A stretch of 64,000 bases of DNA from positions 5,691,001-5,755,000 of the forward strand of contig NC_054758.1 of NCBI RefSeq assembly GCF_018143015.1, given 5' to 3'. A program made the translations under genes and the position numbers. Positions 31,746 to 43,320 of this stretch are shown piece after piece; position 1 is the stretch's first letter, and the number at the start of each line of letters is the position of its first letter. Source of the DNA: Lytechinus variegatus. Lineage: Eukaryota > Echinodermata > Echinoidea > Temnopleuroida > Toxopneustidae. A model generated the notes under the pieces. It made no database searches. It was not told the DNA's origin and saw only the letters and a list, made by a program, of their open reading frames with translations.

Positions 31746-32924
31746 AAATAGAAACTCCTCCACTCTTGCTCTAAATTTATATACATGAATTTTGCTTCCG
31801 CGCTATGCGGGATTAAATGACAATTTTGCAGTTCTCCTTTCTTTCCCTTACCCTTTCTCTAAACCTGTTTTTTCACCTCAGATGTGTTTCTTGCCAGTTC
31901 AAGTTCAAATGTATACATTAGGGAATTAAAGTAAGGTAAGGCCGAAGTATATGAAGTTATCTTCTTTTTTTTCAAATTGAGCGCACAACTTCTGGTCTGC
32001 TCGGCTCCGGGCGGGTAAAATCTTTATATCAATTTCTGCCGTCACCTTCATATAGGCAACTTCTCATTACTAAACAACCATCATTTGGGGGCAAACAGGT
32101 TCCTACATTTGAAAAGAGGAAGGTATAAAATTTGTGTCGTATTAAATAAAAAAGTACAATAGTCTTTTTTATCAAATTCCTGTCCCATTTTGCACCTCAG
32201 TTTGAAATTTTGAATAGCACTTAAGTTTCTTTATCATTCAAAATGAATTGCAGCTGTCTTTGAAACAGGCCCACGTCTGTAAAGAGTTCAGACACATCAT
32301 TTGTTTGTAATTGCTCAAAGCATATGAAATCAGAATTTTGCTGTATGTTATGCTGATGATAATGATGGTGATGACAATGGTGATGATGATAAAGATGATA
32401 ATGATGATGATGATGGTGGTGATGATTGTTATTAGGAAACATGTTTTTGATTTCCATTTCTCTTTTGAGGAACTCATTTGTAGTTTTTGTATATTCATCA
32501 AAATTTCTGTGCCTTGGATTCCTTACTAATTTTACCACCAAAAACAGAAGTTGTATTTTTCTTTTGAAATTGGGGAAAGGACACCTACCATTATTGTTTA
32601 ACGGAGTATTCAATTTGCCTCTTCTATGTACAGTACATGTATTTGAAGTAGTTCTTTAAGAACTACATTTCTGCTGCTATATGTACATGTATATGGTGAC
32701 TCGACATTTGCTCCGGGTGTTGTTTCATCTAAGGTGTATATTTAGGGTTGCAATATGGGTTTATTTCATGTAAAGGGCTTTGTTTAGGGTAGGGTGTAGT
32801 GTAATTAGTTTTAACTCCAGGGTTGAATTAAGTTCAATGATTAGTGTGTAGAATTTATAGCGGAGCAATTTTTACCGGAGCAAACGTCAAGGAACCATCT
32901 GTACTGCTATTCCAGTATCCTAAG
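31746..32924. other. Intergenic DNA with a short GAT microsatellite
   Basis: A GATGAT/GGTGAT tract spans about 32350-32430. Nothing else is recognised; the His- and Ile-rich frames are microsatellite products. Confidence 0.5.
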
Positions 32925-33068
32925 TAAATGGAAGCTTTAGTGTATCCAAGATGACATACACTTTTTTGTATGTCGTCTTGGCGTAATAATGTTATTATGT
33001 CGACTTGGCGAGATAATGTATCTTGTCATCTCTACAAGTCGATGGCTATTTAAAGCTTCCATATTAAG
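32925..33068. mobile_element. Palindromic MITE-like sequence
   Basis: AATGGAAGCTTTAG... on the left and TAAAGCTTCCATATT on the right are inverted. Inside, AAGATGACATACAC and GTATGTCGTCTTGG, then GACTTGGCGA and ACAAGTCGA, also pair. Confidence 0.5.
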
Positions 33069-33934
33069 TGTAATCAGTGATCAACTATTAAAGTGATAAA
33101 GTACTTCAATATGATCGTGATGTATGTGATTATGATACATGATTATTATGGTGTTGGTACAAAGGTTTGACTTGAAAGGTCAACTGATAATCAGTGCCCT
33201 GGTATCACAAAACTTTTTGATTGTTCATAGGGCTGATTTTTTCATTGATTGCATTGATTATTATGTACTATCAGTCACATGAAACAGCTTTATGATCAAT
33301 TGCTATGCTTTGTGGTATTTGGACCCTGAGTTGTGTATGATTTGATTCAGTTGTGAAATCCACCTTGTCAATGGAAGATTCTGATCATTCTTTTTAGTAC
33401 TGTATATTTCTATGAAATAGAAAGAGGTAACGTACATGTATCGTTATGTTGGTTTTGTGGATTGTTTACTATGAAACAATGGTCATCCATAAGTGGTTGA
33501 AGTATTTTATCGAAAAGATCCTATCATAGTAGGTAGGGTCTTGTACTTTTTCTGTGTTTCCAATATTCAGACATTTTCTTCTTTTTTTTTTTATAGAAAG
33601 GTGCCAAAAATATTTTTTGTGCTTATGTTACTCATAATTAACTGTATCTCAACTCCAGTTTTTCAGCTGATGTAATTAACGTTGATATAATTTGTATATG
33701 TCCATGACTCTCTTTATCACATTTTGCACTGTGCAGGCGATGGTTCGTCGAGGTCTCTGCCTTGTTTATTCATGAAATACTTATCAGTGACAAATGTTCA
33801 GCGAATATAACAAATTTCTGTTGACCAATCAAATGATGCCATTTCAGTAGCCTATAACACTAACTTTGCTTTGTGAAATACTGCGACCTTACATGTATAT
33901 CACCCCTAATTGTAGAGGCCAGGTGCCATTATTA
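33069..33934. other. Intergenic DNA, nothing recognised
   Basis: No gene, repeat copy or regulatory site that I can support. Confidence 0.5.
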
Positions 33935-34183
33935 CACTGCAAAAACTCCCGGTGTTGATTTAACACCAGCCCGGCATCTATAGATGTCCACACCAGAGAA
34001 GTGTTAAACAGCACCCGTTTCGTTTTGGTCTAACACCAGAAAGGTGTTTATACAACACCAATTAGTATTAAAACAGCATTGGTTTGATTCCAAACTGGTG
34101 TTGTTTCAATACTTATCTTGTGTGGACATATATACATGTAGATTCCGGGCTGGTGTTAAATCGACACCGGATTTTTTGCAGTG
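33935..34183. mobile_element. MITE with CACTGCAAAAA ends and TA target
   Basis: Left CACTGCAAAAACTCCCGGTG and the right end in reverse (CACTGCAAAAAATCCGGTG) pair and run on into GATTTAACACCAGCCCGG. TA flanks both sides (33933-33934 and 34184-34185). The interior repeats TAACACCAG and CAACACCA. A second copy is at 63134-63359. Confidence 0.85.
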
Positions 34184-34303
34184 TAGTTGCAGAAAGGACA
34201 CCATGTGATTGGCTTAGTGCTAATTAGCAAATCGCAAGTTGAAGTTACTGTTGTAAGCTACTGAAATCACACCCTTGATGTGACCAATAGCAAGTCAGCT
34301 AAT

Positions 34304-34357
34304 TGATGTAAGCCACTGATTGGTCAAAACTTTTGACCAGTCAGTGGCTTACATCAT
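34304..34357. repeat. Near-perfect palindrome, 25-bp arms
   Basis: GATGTAAGCCACTGATTGGT runs on CAAAA, and the other arm reads back with one mismatch, leaving virtually no spacer. A weaker GTAAGCTACTGAAAT motif occurs nearby (34253) and at 34724. Confidence 0.8.
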
Positions 34358-35612
34358 CTGACTGAAAAACTATGCTCATGTTGTAAAATGTAGTAAAATT
34401 GTGACTTGTAGCAAATGTGCTTTCAAAGAGTAACGTTTATTATTCATGCATGCCGCATCTGGATATTAATCAAAATCCTGAATTCTATGATGTGGAATCC
34501 AGGTTTTGGGGATATTGATAATTATGTTAGATTATCGAGATCAAATGAAATGTTGTCTTCCTGATATTTATGTAAAATTGTAATAAATTGTAAAAGACAA
34601 TCCTGTAATGTGGCACTATACATAGCCTTATAGACCAGTTCTAGCAAGAATGTTGAAGCATCATCAATATTCAATAGAATGTTTGGGCTGTTTCACAAGA
34701 CTTGTTACCCATGAAATAGCTGTTATAAGCTACTGAAATAATGTTTTCTAATTGGCCGAAAACTTATTTCTCAGAATTCTTGTATTTATGACTGATAAAA
34801 AGTAACAGTTATGATAGGCACCATCATAACTTTTATGCTAATTTTTACCATGCAGTTTTTCTTAGTTAAGTGATGTAATTTGACCCCCCCCCCCTTCTTG
34901 CAGCTAGAGAAGGGGAGGGGCGGTCCAAGTGTGAATGAAAATTGCCACCCCCTCCTGAAATTTAAAACCTCCATTGGAAATAAGCCATGTCATGATGTCG
35001 GCTTTCATGGGCTACCTTGTCATGGTATTCTGATACTTAATGTTACTCTTGTACCTGTTATATTGTACCTGACTTTGAGATCAATCAATACCTGACTATA
35101 AGATCAATCAATTTTTTTTTCGATGTCAAGATTTTTAAAAAATCATAGGGGTAAAATGAATTAACCTTCCTTTGATGAGCTTAGTCACTTTTGCTCCCTC
35201 ATTGGCATAGTTTCTTCAGCAAACATACTCTTGCCTGCCCTCCCCCCAGAGGATTATGTACCACCACCCCCCCCCCCCTGCCATTCAACAACTCATCGTC
35301 GAGAGGTTTATCTGCATGATTTGGGCAGTTCCAGCTGTATTTTGTCATGTTTTTTTTTTGTTATTTATTTAACTCATCTAAAATTGTTCGTCCATATAAT
35401 TAGAATATGACACCCCACTCCCTCCTCCACCCCCCCCCCTCCCCCCCTCCTCCCTCTCCTTCCCCGTTCTCTGTCTTCTTGGTGATGGATTTAGAATGTA
35501 CATGTAATGTATTCCAAATTATGATATGTATATTTTTTGTGGAATGTTCAGGTGTAATGTTTCCAAACTATTTTTCAGGTACTAATTATAGATTTTTTTT
35601 CGTTCAAGTGGT
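34358..35612. other. Intergenic DNA with C-rich runs
   Basis: C runs are at 34884-34893, 35264-35279 and 35424-35460. I see no gene or recognisable element. Confidence 0.45.
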
Positions 35613-36207
35613 GCTTATTAAAGTCAAGTCCACCCCAAAAAAACGATGATTTGCATAGAGAAAAATGAAACTAGCATAACACTGAAAATTTCATCAAAAT
35701 CAGATGTAAAATAAGAAAGTTATGACATTTAAAGGTTTGCCTATTTTTCACAAAACAGTGTTATGCACATCTCAGTGACATGCAAAGGAGACAGTCAGTG
35801 ATGTCCATCAATCACTATTTCTTTTGTTTTTTATTGTTTGAATATACATTATTTCAATTTTTTACAGATTTGACAATAAGGACCAACTTGACAGAACCAT
35901 AGTAGTAAATAATAATTCCACTTGTTCAGGGAGGAATTAATCATCGTTTCACTTGACAATGGGGAGAAAATGAGAATATTTCATATAATAAAATACAAAA
36001 CAAATAGTGAGTGGATGACATCATCAGTTCCTCATTTGCATACAGACCAGGATGTGCATGTAACTGTTTTGTGAAATGAAGCGAAACTTTAAAATGTCAT
36101 AACTTTCTTATTTTACCTCCGATTTTGATGAAATTTTCAGTGTTATGCTTGTTGAATTTTTCTCCTTTTTTCAAATAAACTTTTTGTTGGGGTGGACTTG
36201 TACTTTA
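35613..36207. mobile_element. MITE with long inverted ends
   Basis: The left end TTAAAGTCAAGTCCACCCC pairs with the right (in reverse) TAAAGTACAAGTCCACCCC. The match continues through TAGCATAACACTGAAAATTT, GTAAAATAAGAAAGTTATGA and GTTTTGTGAAA. It is non-coding. Confidence 0.8.
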
Positions 36208-36529
36208 GTGACAAATTATGTTGGCTAGTGTGTCTATTTTGAAATTGAATCTTTTCTACCCTATTTTTTTAATTTTCCACTTCACTGTTAAACCTTACTT
36301 TATATTAAGCAGCTGTTTGATTTTGGCAATTGTTTTGGGAATAGATTTGCTGTTTTATTATTTTGTCTAATGATGAGATTAAGTATCTATATGTAATGAT
36401 TATATATAGATTTTACAAGGATTTGATGTTTATGAAATAAATGTCAGACTTTATCATTCCAAAGCGTTAAGTGCCAATGTATGTCTATTTTTATTGTTGG
36501 GATTTTTTAGGGATGAGGAATGCCCCCCC
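36208..36529. other. Intergenic DNA, nothing recognised
   Basis: AT-rich sequence, no supportable feature. Confidence 0.5.
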
Positions 36530-36780
36530 AAAAAAAAAATATGATGATAGATGTATGTATGTATATATATATGTGCATATTAATAAGTTTTATGAATGAA
36601 TGGGTTGATGAAGGATGGTTGGAAGGAAGGAAGGAAAAGAAAGAAAGAAAGAAAGGAAGGACAGAAGGAAGGAAGGAAAGAAAGAAGAAAGAAAGAAAGA
36701 AGAGGAAAGAAAGAAGGAAGGAAAGAAAGAAGGAAAGAAAGAAAGTATGGAAAGAAATGAATGGATGAAAGAATTGAAGT
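36530..36780 (+). repeat. GGAA/GAAA microsatellite
   Basis: A purine tract of GGAAGGAAAGAAAGAAA type covers about 36620-36760. It is not a gene, despite several open frames on both strands. Confidence 0.9.
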
Positions 36781-37029
36781 ACGAACACAAATCATGAATT
36801 AAAAAAATAATTAATAGATTAAAAGGCATACATGCATCAATGAATAGAGGAATAGAAAATGAATGATATAATACTTATGTTTAATGTCATTACCTTAATA
36901 TTAGGCTAGAAGAATATGTCTCATTTCTTGGTCACTGTCTTGTCGGGTATGTTTGTATTCTAGAATGTAGAAATATGGTCAGTTCATGACTCTGGATTGA
37001 TTCCTTGAATCTTGTGAGACATCCTCTTG
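36781..37029. other. Intergenic DNA, nothing recognised
   Basis: AT-rich, no supportable feature. Confidence 0.4.
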
Positions 37030-37186
37030 AAGCAGACGAGGGACCCGCTGCTGAAAGCATTGCAATCAATCGCAAGTCTAAAAATCTGCGTAGCTTGATT
37101 TTCAACAAATCAACAGCGCGCATTAGGGACTTGCGATTGATAATTTGACTTGCGTGTAAACGCAACTCTTTCTGCAACGGACCCGT
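37030..37186. mobile_element. Short palindromic MITE
   Basis: GGGACCCGCTGCTGAAAGCA and, in reverse from the right, CGGGTCCGTTGCAGAAAGAG form the ends. CAATCGCAAGTC-like segments pair inside. Confidence 0.55.
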
Positions 37187-38127
37187 GGTCTTGTTGGAAG
37201 AAGGGGTGTGACCCCCGTAATTTTGGAAGTAGTAAAAAATGAAAATAAAAAAGAAAATGCAGAAATAACTAGATAGAGGAGTATAAAAAGAGGTATATAG
37301 TCTATGTTACCTTACGGTAAATTCCCCCCCCCCCCCATGAATAAAACTACCTTACCTTAATGTTTTCTTGTTCTTCCCCTATCAAAATACATGGCGACCC
37401 CCCCCCCCCCCCCGTTTGAAATCCGAATTAAAGGAAAGTTCAGCCTGACGGGGGAAATGTAAAAATGGCAACAACAAAAAAACTATTGGTGAACGTCTGA
37501 GGAAAAGTGCATCAAAGATTTTTTTAAATCCATAAGAACTTTTTTTATTGTTTTTTACGTCATGTATGACTAGCAGTTTAACCATTAGGCTAATGTGTAG
37601 TAAAAATATCAATGAAATGACGTTTCCTATTAGAAAAAAAATTATAATGTTTTTTATTGTACCTTCAGAAAAATAGCAATAGACAACACACCAACTCCTG
37701 TGTAAAAGTGATTTTTAATCCCTGATGAACCATGCATGTATAGGCCTACATAACATAATCATAGGCCATAAATGCTCATATGACGCCACAAATCAGTAAT
37801 CTTAATTTCTAAAACTAATCTTAATCTTTGAAGGATTTCCCTCAAACCTTCACCACTACTTTGGAATTATTTCTGGTATTCAACAAGCTCCCCCCCCCCC
37901 CTTTAGCACTCGTATGTGTAAATACCAGCTAAAATCTAGTACTTAAACGTGGTTATAATTAAACTATTCCAAGAAGGTATAACTCCCATGGTATGTAATA
38001 GGTTTACATTACCATTTTGAGACAAGCTTAATTGGTTACCATTCGATATAAAGCCAGGACCAACGATGGTTATTTTGATAGGAGTCAATTGTGGGCAGAC
38101 GACCTATGGGTGACGTCATAATTTTAC
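37187..38127. other. Intergenic DNA with a decayed MITE
   Basis: TTAAAGGAAAGTTCAGCCTGA at about 37428 and CACCACTACTTTGGAATTAT near 37850 look like the two decayed ends of a relative of the 1864-2380 MITE. C runs occur at 37324, 37398 and 37890. Confidence 0.4.
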
Positions 38128-38318
38128 CAAATTACATCTCCGGCCTATCGTATAAATAGATGATTGTCTTCACCATCGATGAATCAGGAAAGAGCACAGT
38201 AAACATAAGAAACGTACAACTTAATAAAAAAAATATATGACACTTTTAGCTTCCCATAATTTTAGCAAAGAGTTAGACCATGGTCTTAGTTAAACCTGAC
38301 TTAAGAATACGGGCCCTT
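38128..38318. mobile_element. Truncated MITE, CCGTATTCTTAAG end
   Basis: It shares GTCTTCACCATCGATGAATC with 24720-24740, and ends ACCTGACTTAAGAATACGGG, the right end of the family at 22899-23211. Confidence 0.6.
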
Positions 38319-38719
38319 ACGGTCTACTTTTTTTTCAAATCCAGCTGACTTCTTTCTTTTTGTTTTTACATGGTCTCTTCTATCCTTCCTCCTTGGTTAT
38401 CTCTCTCCACTCGCTTTTCATTCTGACGTATGAGTGACTATCTTGCTAATTTATTTTTGTTGTATTGCAATACGTGTTCATTCCTTCAATGTTCAATATT
38501 TATACGTCATTAGTGCTTATTCATGGATTTCATATTATAATGTATACTGCCAGTGGAGGACAAATTTCTGTTTTTAATATGGACCAATAAATGAATCTGA
38601 ATATCGTTCTCCCACTTTCCTTTTGAATTCAGACAACAATTCTCGAAGACCTCATTCCATGTTGAATTGAATGTTCCCAAGCACCCACATTTGCAGATGG
38701 CTATCGTTCTTACTCGGGG
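38319..38719. other. Intergenic DNA, nothing recognised
   Basis: Unique-looking AT-rich DNA. Confidence 0.45.
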
Positions 38720-39185
38720 TTCTTAAATGGGCTCTAAGAGCCTCCTCATAACCCTGCCACGCTCATCTGTACATCATCGTTATGAAGACAGTGAGATGTA
38801 ACCATCAAGGCAACTTCAAGGAACTACTACTACTCTATTAAGCTCTAAGAGCTCTAGGAGCCACCTTATAACCCTGCCACGCTCATCTGTACATCATCGT
38901 TATGAAGACAGTGAGATGTAACCATCAAGCAACTTCAAGGTAACTACTACTACTCTATTAAGCTCTAAGAGCTCTAGGAGCCTCCTTATAACCCTGCCAC
39001 GCTCATCTGTACAACATCGTTATGAAGACAGTGAGATGTAACCATCAAGGCAACTTCAGGTAACTACTACTACTCTATTAAGCTCTAAGAGCTCTAGGAG
39101 CCTCCTTATAACCCTGCCACGCTCATCTGTACAACATCGTTATGAAGACAGTGAGATGTAACCATCAAGGCAACTTCAAAGTAAC
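38720..39185 (+). repeat. Tandem repeat, four copies of about 120 bp
   Basis: Copies start at about 38720 (partial), 38821, 38941 and 39061, exactly 120 bp apart for the last three. Each has ACTACTACTACTCTATTAAG, CTCTAAGAGCTCTAGGAGCC, CCCTGCCACGCTCATCTG and GAAGACAGTGAGATGTAACC. The array ends about 490 bp before the start codon of the small membrane-protein gene. Confidence 0.92.
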
Positions 39186-39678
39186 TTACAACTTCAGTTA
39201 TAAAGTATAAAATCCGAGTGTCCCTCTCCCCCCCCCCCCCCACCCATCCCCTTTTGTTCCTCTCAATCTGCCCCCTCTTTTCACCCTTTTCACTACTTAA
39301 AACAAAATCTTTTCCACAATATTCAATACACACTTTATAATATCCCCATCATTATAGACACCAGTATAGTATAAACCATAGAGCTATTTTGGTATAAACC
39401 ATTGTTATCGGGTAAAAGACAAGGATAAAGGATGACCCAGTCCGCCACTATCCTGTGAATGGCGTCTTTGAAACCATAAAACATTTTCATCACGCCCGAA
39501 TGCTTTTCGAACGAGCCGCCATAGATAGAATGCACACAACAGACTGAGGCTGGTTCAAACAGTATTTCGCTCATGGCGTTTATAGCGCAGTATTATAATA
39601 TAGTTGACATCTCGAACAGTATTTCCGGGTTACGTTTGCTTGAATTTTAATAAACTGGTATATTATCGGAGAAAGAAA
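39186..39678. other. Upstream region of the small membrane-protein gene
   Basis: It has a C run (39229-39241) and no obvious TATA box at a convincing distance. TTTAATAAACTGG near 39648 is AT-rich. The promoter cannot be placed from sequence alone. Confidence 0.35.
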
Positions 39679-42455
39679 ATGGTGAGTATATATATTCATA
39701 TGTTTCAAAGGCCATTCTGTCTCGTACTGTATATTCCACACAAAGTAGAGTCAAATATATATATTGCTAGATGGCGTGAATCAACAATTTCGTGCATGAG
39801 GCCTATGTTTTGTTTTCGGGTGTATATACATGTACATATGCCCGAATGTGTAGAGCTTTCTCTACAGGGCAGTTTATTGCAATCACAGTCTTTATTTTTC
39901 ATACAGGCCTATATAATGAAATGAAAAAGTATAGATGCAGATCTCTTTATTTTGAGTAAAACCTCCTTATAGGTACAAGTATGTCATTGTGTGCGCCATT
40001 CGAAAGTCAAATTGAGACGAATTGTAGGTAATAATAACCGTGACGGACACTGACATTAAAAACAAGCGTTGCCTGTAATTATGAACACCTTTTTGTTCCC
40101 TTCTCGGTTCGAAATTTGTACGTTTATTAGGGGCATAGCTTGCAACTAAACGAATGTAGTCCATGAATATAATAGCTATACCATTTTATACGGCGCGTAT
40201 CATTTAGCAGTGTATATTTTCATTATTATACATGTACATATAACATATAGGCCTAAACGAAGCAGATAATATTTGAAGATAAAACTCATCTCAAGATTAT
40301 TTGGGTTATTTTTACTTCATATTTTAAATCGCAACTTTTGTATACACGAGTCTATATGGACCCTATATCCTTTCATTTATGTGACCATATATTACAAATT
40401 TGAAAACTTATCCTACGATTCTACTTGAAACTTGATGTAGTAATCCCTTTGGCAGCTTATTTAGAAGCTATCTGGATGATGAATAAAGTGAGCCACTGGA
40501 AGGAGCATCATGAAGTGCAGAAATGGTGATGAATAGACATAGCAATTTGTTTATGTACATTAAAACATGCTTTGCTATGCTATAATCCAGTACATTATTT
40601 TACTATTTATATTTTTTCAATTTATTTCAGATCACAATGACGTCATTACTCCATGTGTGTATAGCCAGTGTGCTGTCTGTCCTCGGTTTCCTCGTGGATA
40701 AAGCAGTGTCACAGACGACAGACACGATGAATGAGACTGTTATCATCGCACCAGACACAGGAGCCCAGGTCCTCAGTAAGTAGTCATGGGGGGTGTTGCA
40801 GGCTGGGGGAGGGACAGCCGATCAGCTGGAATGATCACAGTTTCCACACAGTGTGATAGTAATAAATAAATAATAATATGAACATTTGTAATGCGACAGT
40901 TTCCATCATAAAGAAGATGCTCATGGTGCAATAAAGAAAAGGAAAAAGAAAAAAGAAAGGAAGGAAGAAAGAACACCTACTAAAAAGATGGGTAGAATAA
41001 CAATTACCTAAAAGCTTGCGTGAATAACCAGGTTTTAAGAGAACTTTGGAAAGTGGTGAGACAAGAAATATTGCGGATCTCTATAGGAAAGGCCCAGCAA
41101 GTTGAAATGATCGATCCCCCATGAATTATGAGATTGTGGTACAGCGAGTAAGAATGAACTAGAAGACCTAGAGGGATTGTATGGAGTAATCCAGGAAGAG
41201 TTGTATTGATGTGCAGTTCTGTGTTTAAATAGTGGACCGGGTAAATATATTTTCACAGTGTTAAAATACTCGAATTTAAAGGGATGCTCCGGATAGAAAA
41301 TATTCATAGGGGGCCTCTGTCAATATAAATGGAGTAAAATTCACAGAGCAAAATGCTGAATATTTCGTCAAAATCTGATAACAAATAGCAAAGTTATTAA
41401 ATTTTGAAGTTAAGCAATATATTGTGAAAATAGTTATATGCACGTCGTCATTAATATTCATTCGATGGGCTGGTGACACATCCCCATTTATCTTATATGA
41501 AATCATAATTGTTTTTCATACATGTGTAAATGATATGTCTCCCTTAAAATGAAATAAGTTGTAGCGATGAATATCTTAATGCACTTAATTAGCTGTTATT
41601 CCAATATTTTTGGTCCTTGAAGGAAAAACATATTTTTTCAGTGTTTTGTTTGACTGATTTTTCATTATCTGTTCAAACCATATTATTTTTAGCTTGGAGT
41701 ATACACCCCTTTTACAGTACGAATATATTTTCACGCTGTATTTCGCAAAACTATCGAGAATTATTAGGGCAAAATCTGCCGTCTTTTGATATTTCTAAAA
41801 AAAATAGAATAATGATATACACTTGATATCGCATTTGCTGGTCGGAACAATAAAGATAATAAAAGGCTGGGCTATGACGAGCGTCACAAAAATATTATAA
41901 CCGTATACCCAATCACAAAACATGATTTGTAAAATATTTAATATTCGCCATCTCCCGGCCTATCCATGGAAAATGAAGTTGAATACTTCTGCTGATGGAG
42001 AAATGACTATTACCCCTATTAATATCTTAAACATTTCTCAAAATAGCTAGGGCACCAATTTTCAATCAACCAACCAATCAGTCAGTTTAATATTAGAGTT
42101 GGGGGTTATGCACTGAGTTATGACATAACTGAACACCAGAAAAACAGCCGCTTTGGCTGTAGAAGGCTATCCAGCACATATTTGGAGAATTAATCAATGA
42201 AAATATGAATATGTAAATAAATTCTGCATAATTAAAATTAGCAATGATCAATTATCCAATCATTCAGATTTCCGGTATCTGTCGACGGACGAAAGAGCGG
42301 CTCTCTGGGCCTGTTTTCTCGGTGGACTGATGGCGATCGCTGGAGCTGGAATCCTCTACTACGAATACCGTCTCAAGAAATACGAGCAGTTCTTCCCGTA
42401 CAACCCAAGGAAGAAGTACAAGAAGTCCAAGGGCGTTGAAGAAACATCTCATTGA
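39679..42455 (+). CDS. Unrecognised small single-pass membrane protein, 111 aa, three exons
   Basis: Exons are 39679-39681 (only the ATG, followed by GTGAGT), 40631-40775 and 42268-42455; the phases fit (3, 145 and 188 nt). The product has a hydrophobic N terminus that could be a signal peptide (LLHVCIASVLSVLGFLVDKA), a short Thr/Asp-rich segment with a possible glycosylation site (NET), then LSTDERAALWACFLGGLMA leading into a single helix (LGGLMAIAGAGILYY), and a strongly basic Tyr-rich tail (EYRLKKYEQFFPYNPRKKYK). I do not recognise a family. Codon use and GC rise in exons 2 and 3 support coding. An alternative start is the in-frame ATG in exon 2 at 40637. It points toward the CNT gene. Decayed copies of its last exon follow it. 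Confidence 0.72.
40631..40775 (+). CDS. Small membrane-protein gene, exon 2
   Basis: Acceptor TTTATTTCAG ends at 40630 and donor GTAAGT starts at 40776. It encodes the hydrophobic leader and TTDTMNETVIIAPDTGAQVL; it ends in phase 1. Confidence 0.72.
40776..42267. other. Intron 2 of the small membrane-protein gene
   Basis: An A/G-rich stretch is at 40935-40975. From 41278, TTAAAGGGATGCTCC looks like one end of a TTAA-target MITE, possibly reaching about 41625. The rest is unassigned. Confidence 0.4.
42268..42455 (+). CDS. Small membrane-protein gene, exon 3
   Basis: Acceptor CATTCAG ends at 42267. The exon encodes the transmembrane helix and basic tail, and ends ETSH and TGA at 42453-42455. 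Frame, hydrophobicity and GC content support it. Confidence 0.75.
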
Positions 42456-43320
42456 GCGCATGGTTATTTTCGATTGATGCGATCATGGACTAAAGTCTCG
42501 ACAAGAATATATGCCGTCTAAGGAAAAAAAAAGTTTCTTCTTATTCAAGAGAAGAAGTACTAGACATCCGTGATAATGGAAGAGACATCACATTGACAGG
42601 AATTTCAAAGTTTTATTATCTGCTTTAGTTGATGTAAACATGGACAAACCTCGTCAGAGATCATGCAGCATCTCAAGAAATATAAGTTGTTATACTTATT
42701 ATTCTTAAGGAGAAGTGCAAGAAATCCTACAGAATTAACAATCATAATAATTGGATTTATATAGCGCTTTTTCCAGAGGATACAAAGCGCTGTTAATTGC
42801 ATAAGACAAGTTAAGGTTTATGGTTATATAAGTGTGTTTTGAATGTTTTTTGAAAGAGTTAAGAGAAGAGAGGTTTCGAAGAGATGGAGGGATTTTGTTC
42901 CAAAGACGGGGGCAAGAGATTGATATAATAAACAGGATGTCACAATTTATAATTGTGATCACATCGCGAAAATGTTTACAGTCCTTATTATCCATTTCGA
43001 TTATTTGGCCAAATTTTCCTCAAAAATCGTGTATAGCGTCTCAGAATTCTCTTCCTATTCTCGTAAGAAAGTACTTGAAGACTATCGAAGATACGTCACA
43101 ATTGCAACGTTTTTATTGATACTTTATTAATTTCGTGAATCTCTTGAAAGATCGTGTTGCGTCTCAAGAAATCTAAGTATTTACTTATTATTCTAAAGGA
43201 GAAGGACAAGACATCCAAACGAATCGAAGGCACCGCACTGAAAGCAATCTCATAATCTTTATTATCCATTCCCATGAAGACATGGACCAAAACCTCGTCA
43301 AAGGCTGACAGTCATTCGAA
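42369..43320 (+). repeat. Decayed tandem copies of the last-exon tail and 3' UTR
   Basis: An anchor related to CGTCTCAAGAAAT, followed by a TTCTTxTTATTCT-like and GGAGAAGxxCAAGACATCC-like stretch, recurs at 42369 (the gene itself), 42515, 42669, 43037 and 43160. The spacing is about 125-155 bp, except where the LINE fragment at about 42738-42955 intervenes. The following CATGGACxAAAxCCTCG motif also repeats (42485, 42638, 43272). The downstream copies have no open frame. Confidence 0.7.
42738..42955 (-). mobile_element. LINE 3'-end fragment (reverse transcriptase C terminus)
   Basis: The minus frame reads SCPRLWNKIPPSLRNLSSLN then SFKKHSKHTY, the typical last segment of CR1/L2-like LINE ORF2 proteins. 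It is followed by a tail with AGCGCTATATAAATCC and ATTATTATGATTG. Everything upstream in the element is missing. It interrupts the tandem array of exon copies. Confidence 0.75.

Noticed and set aside
32221-32613. His-rich minus frame near the 32.4-kb GAT tract
   Set aside because: Microsatellite in the middle and no splice or family evidence on either side.
36507-36829. Open frames in the GGAA tract
   Set aside because: Low-complexity tract only.
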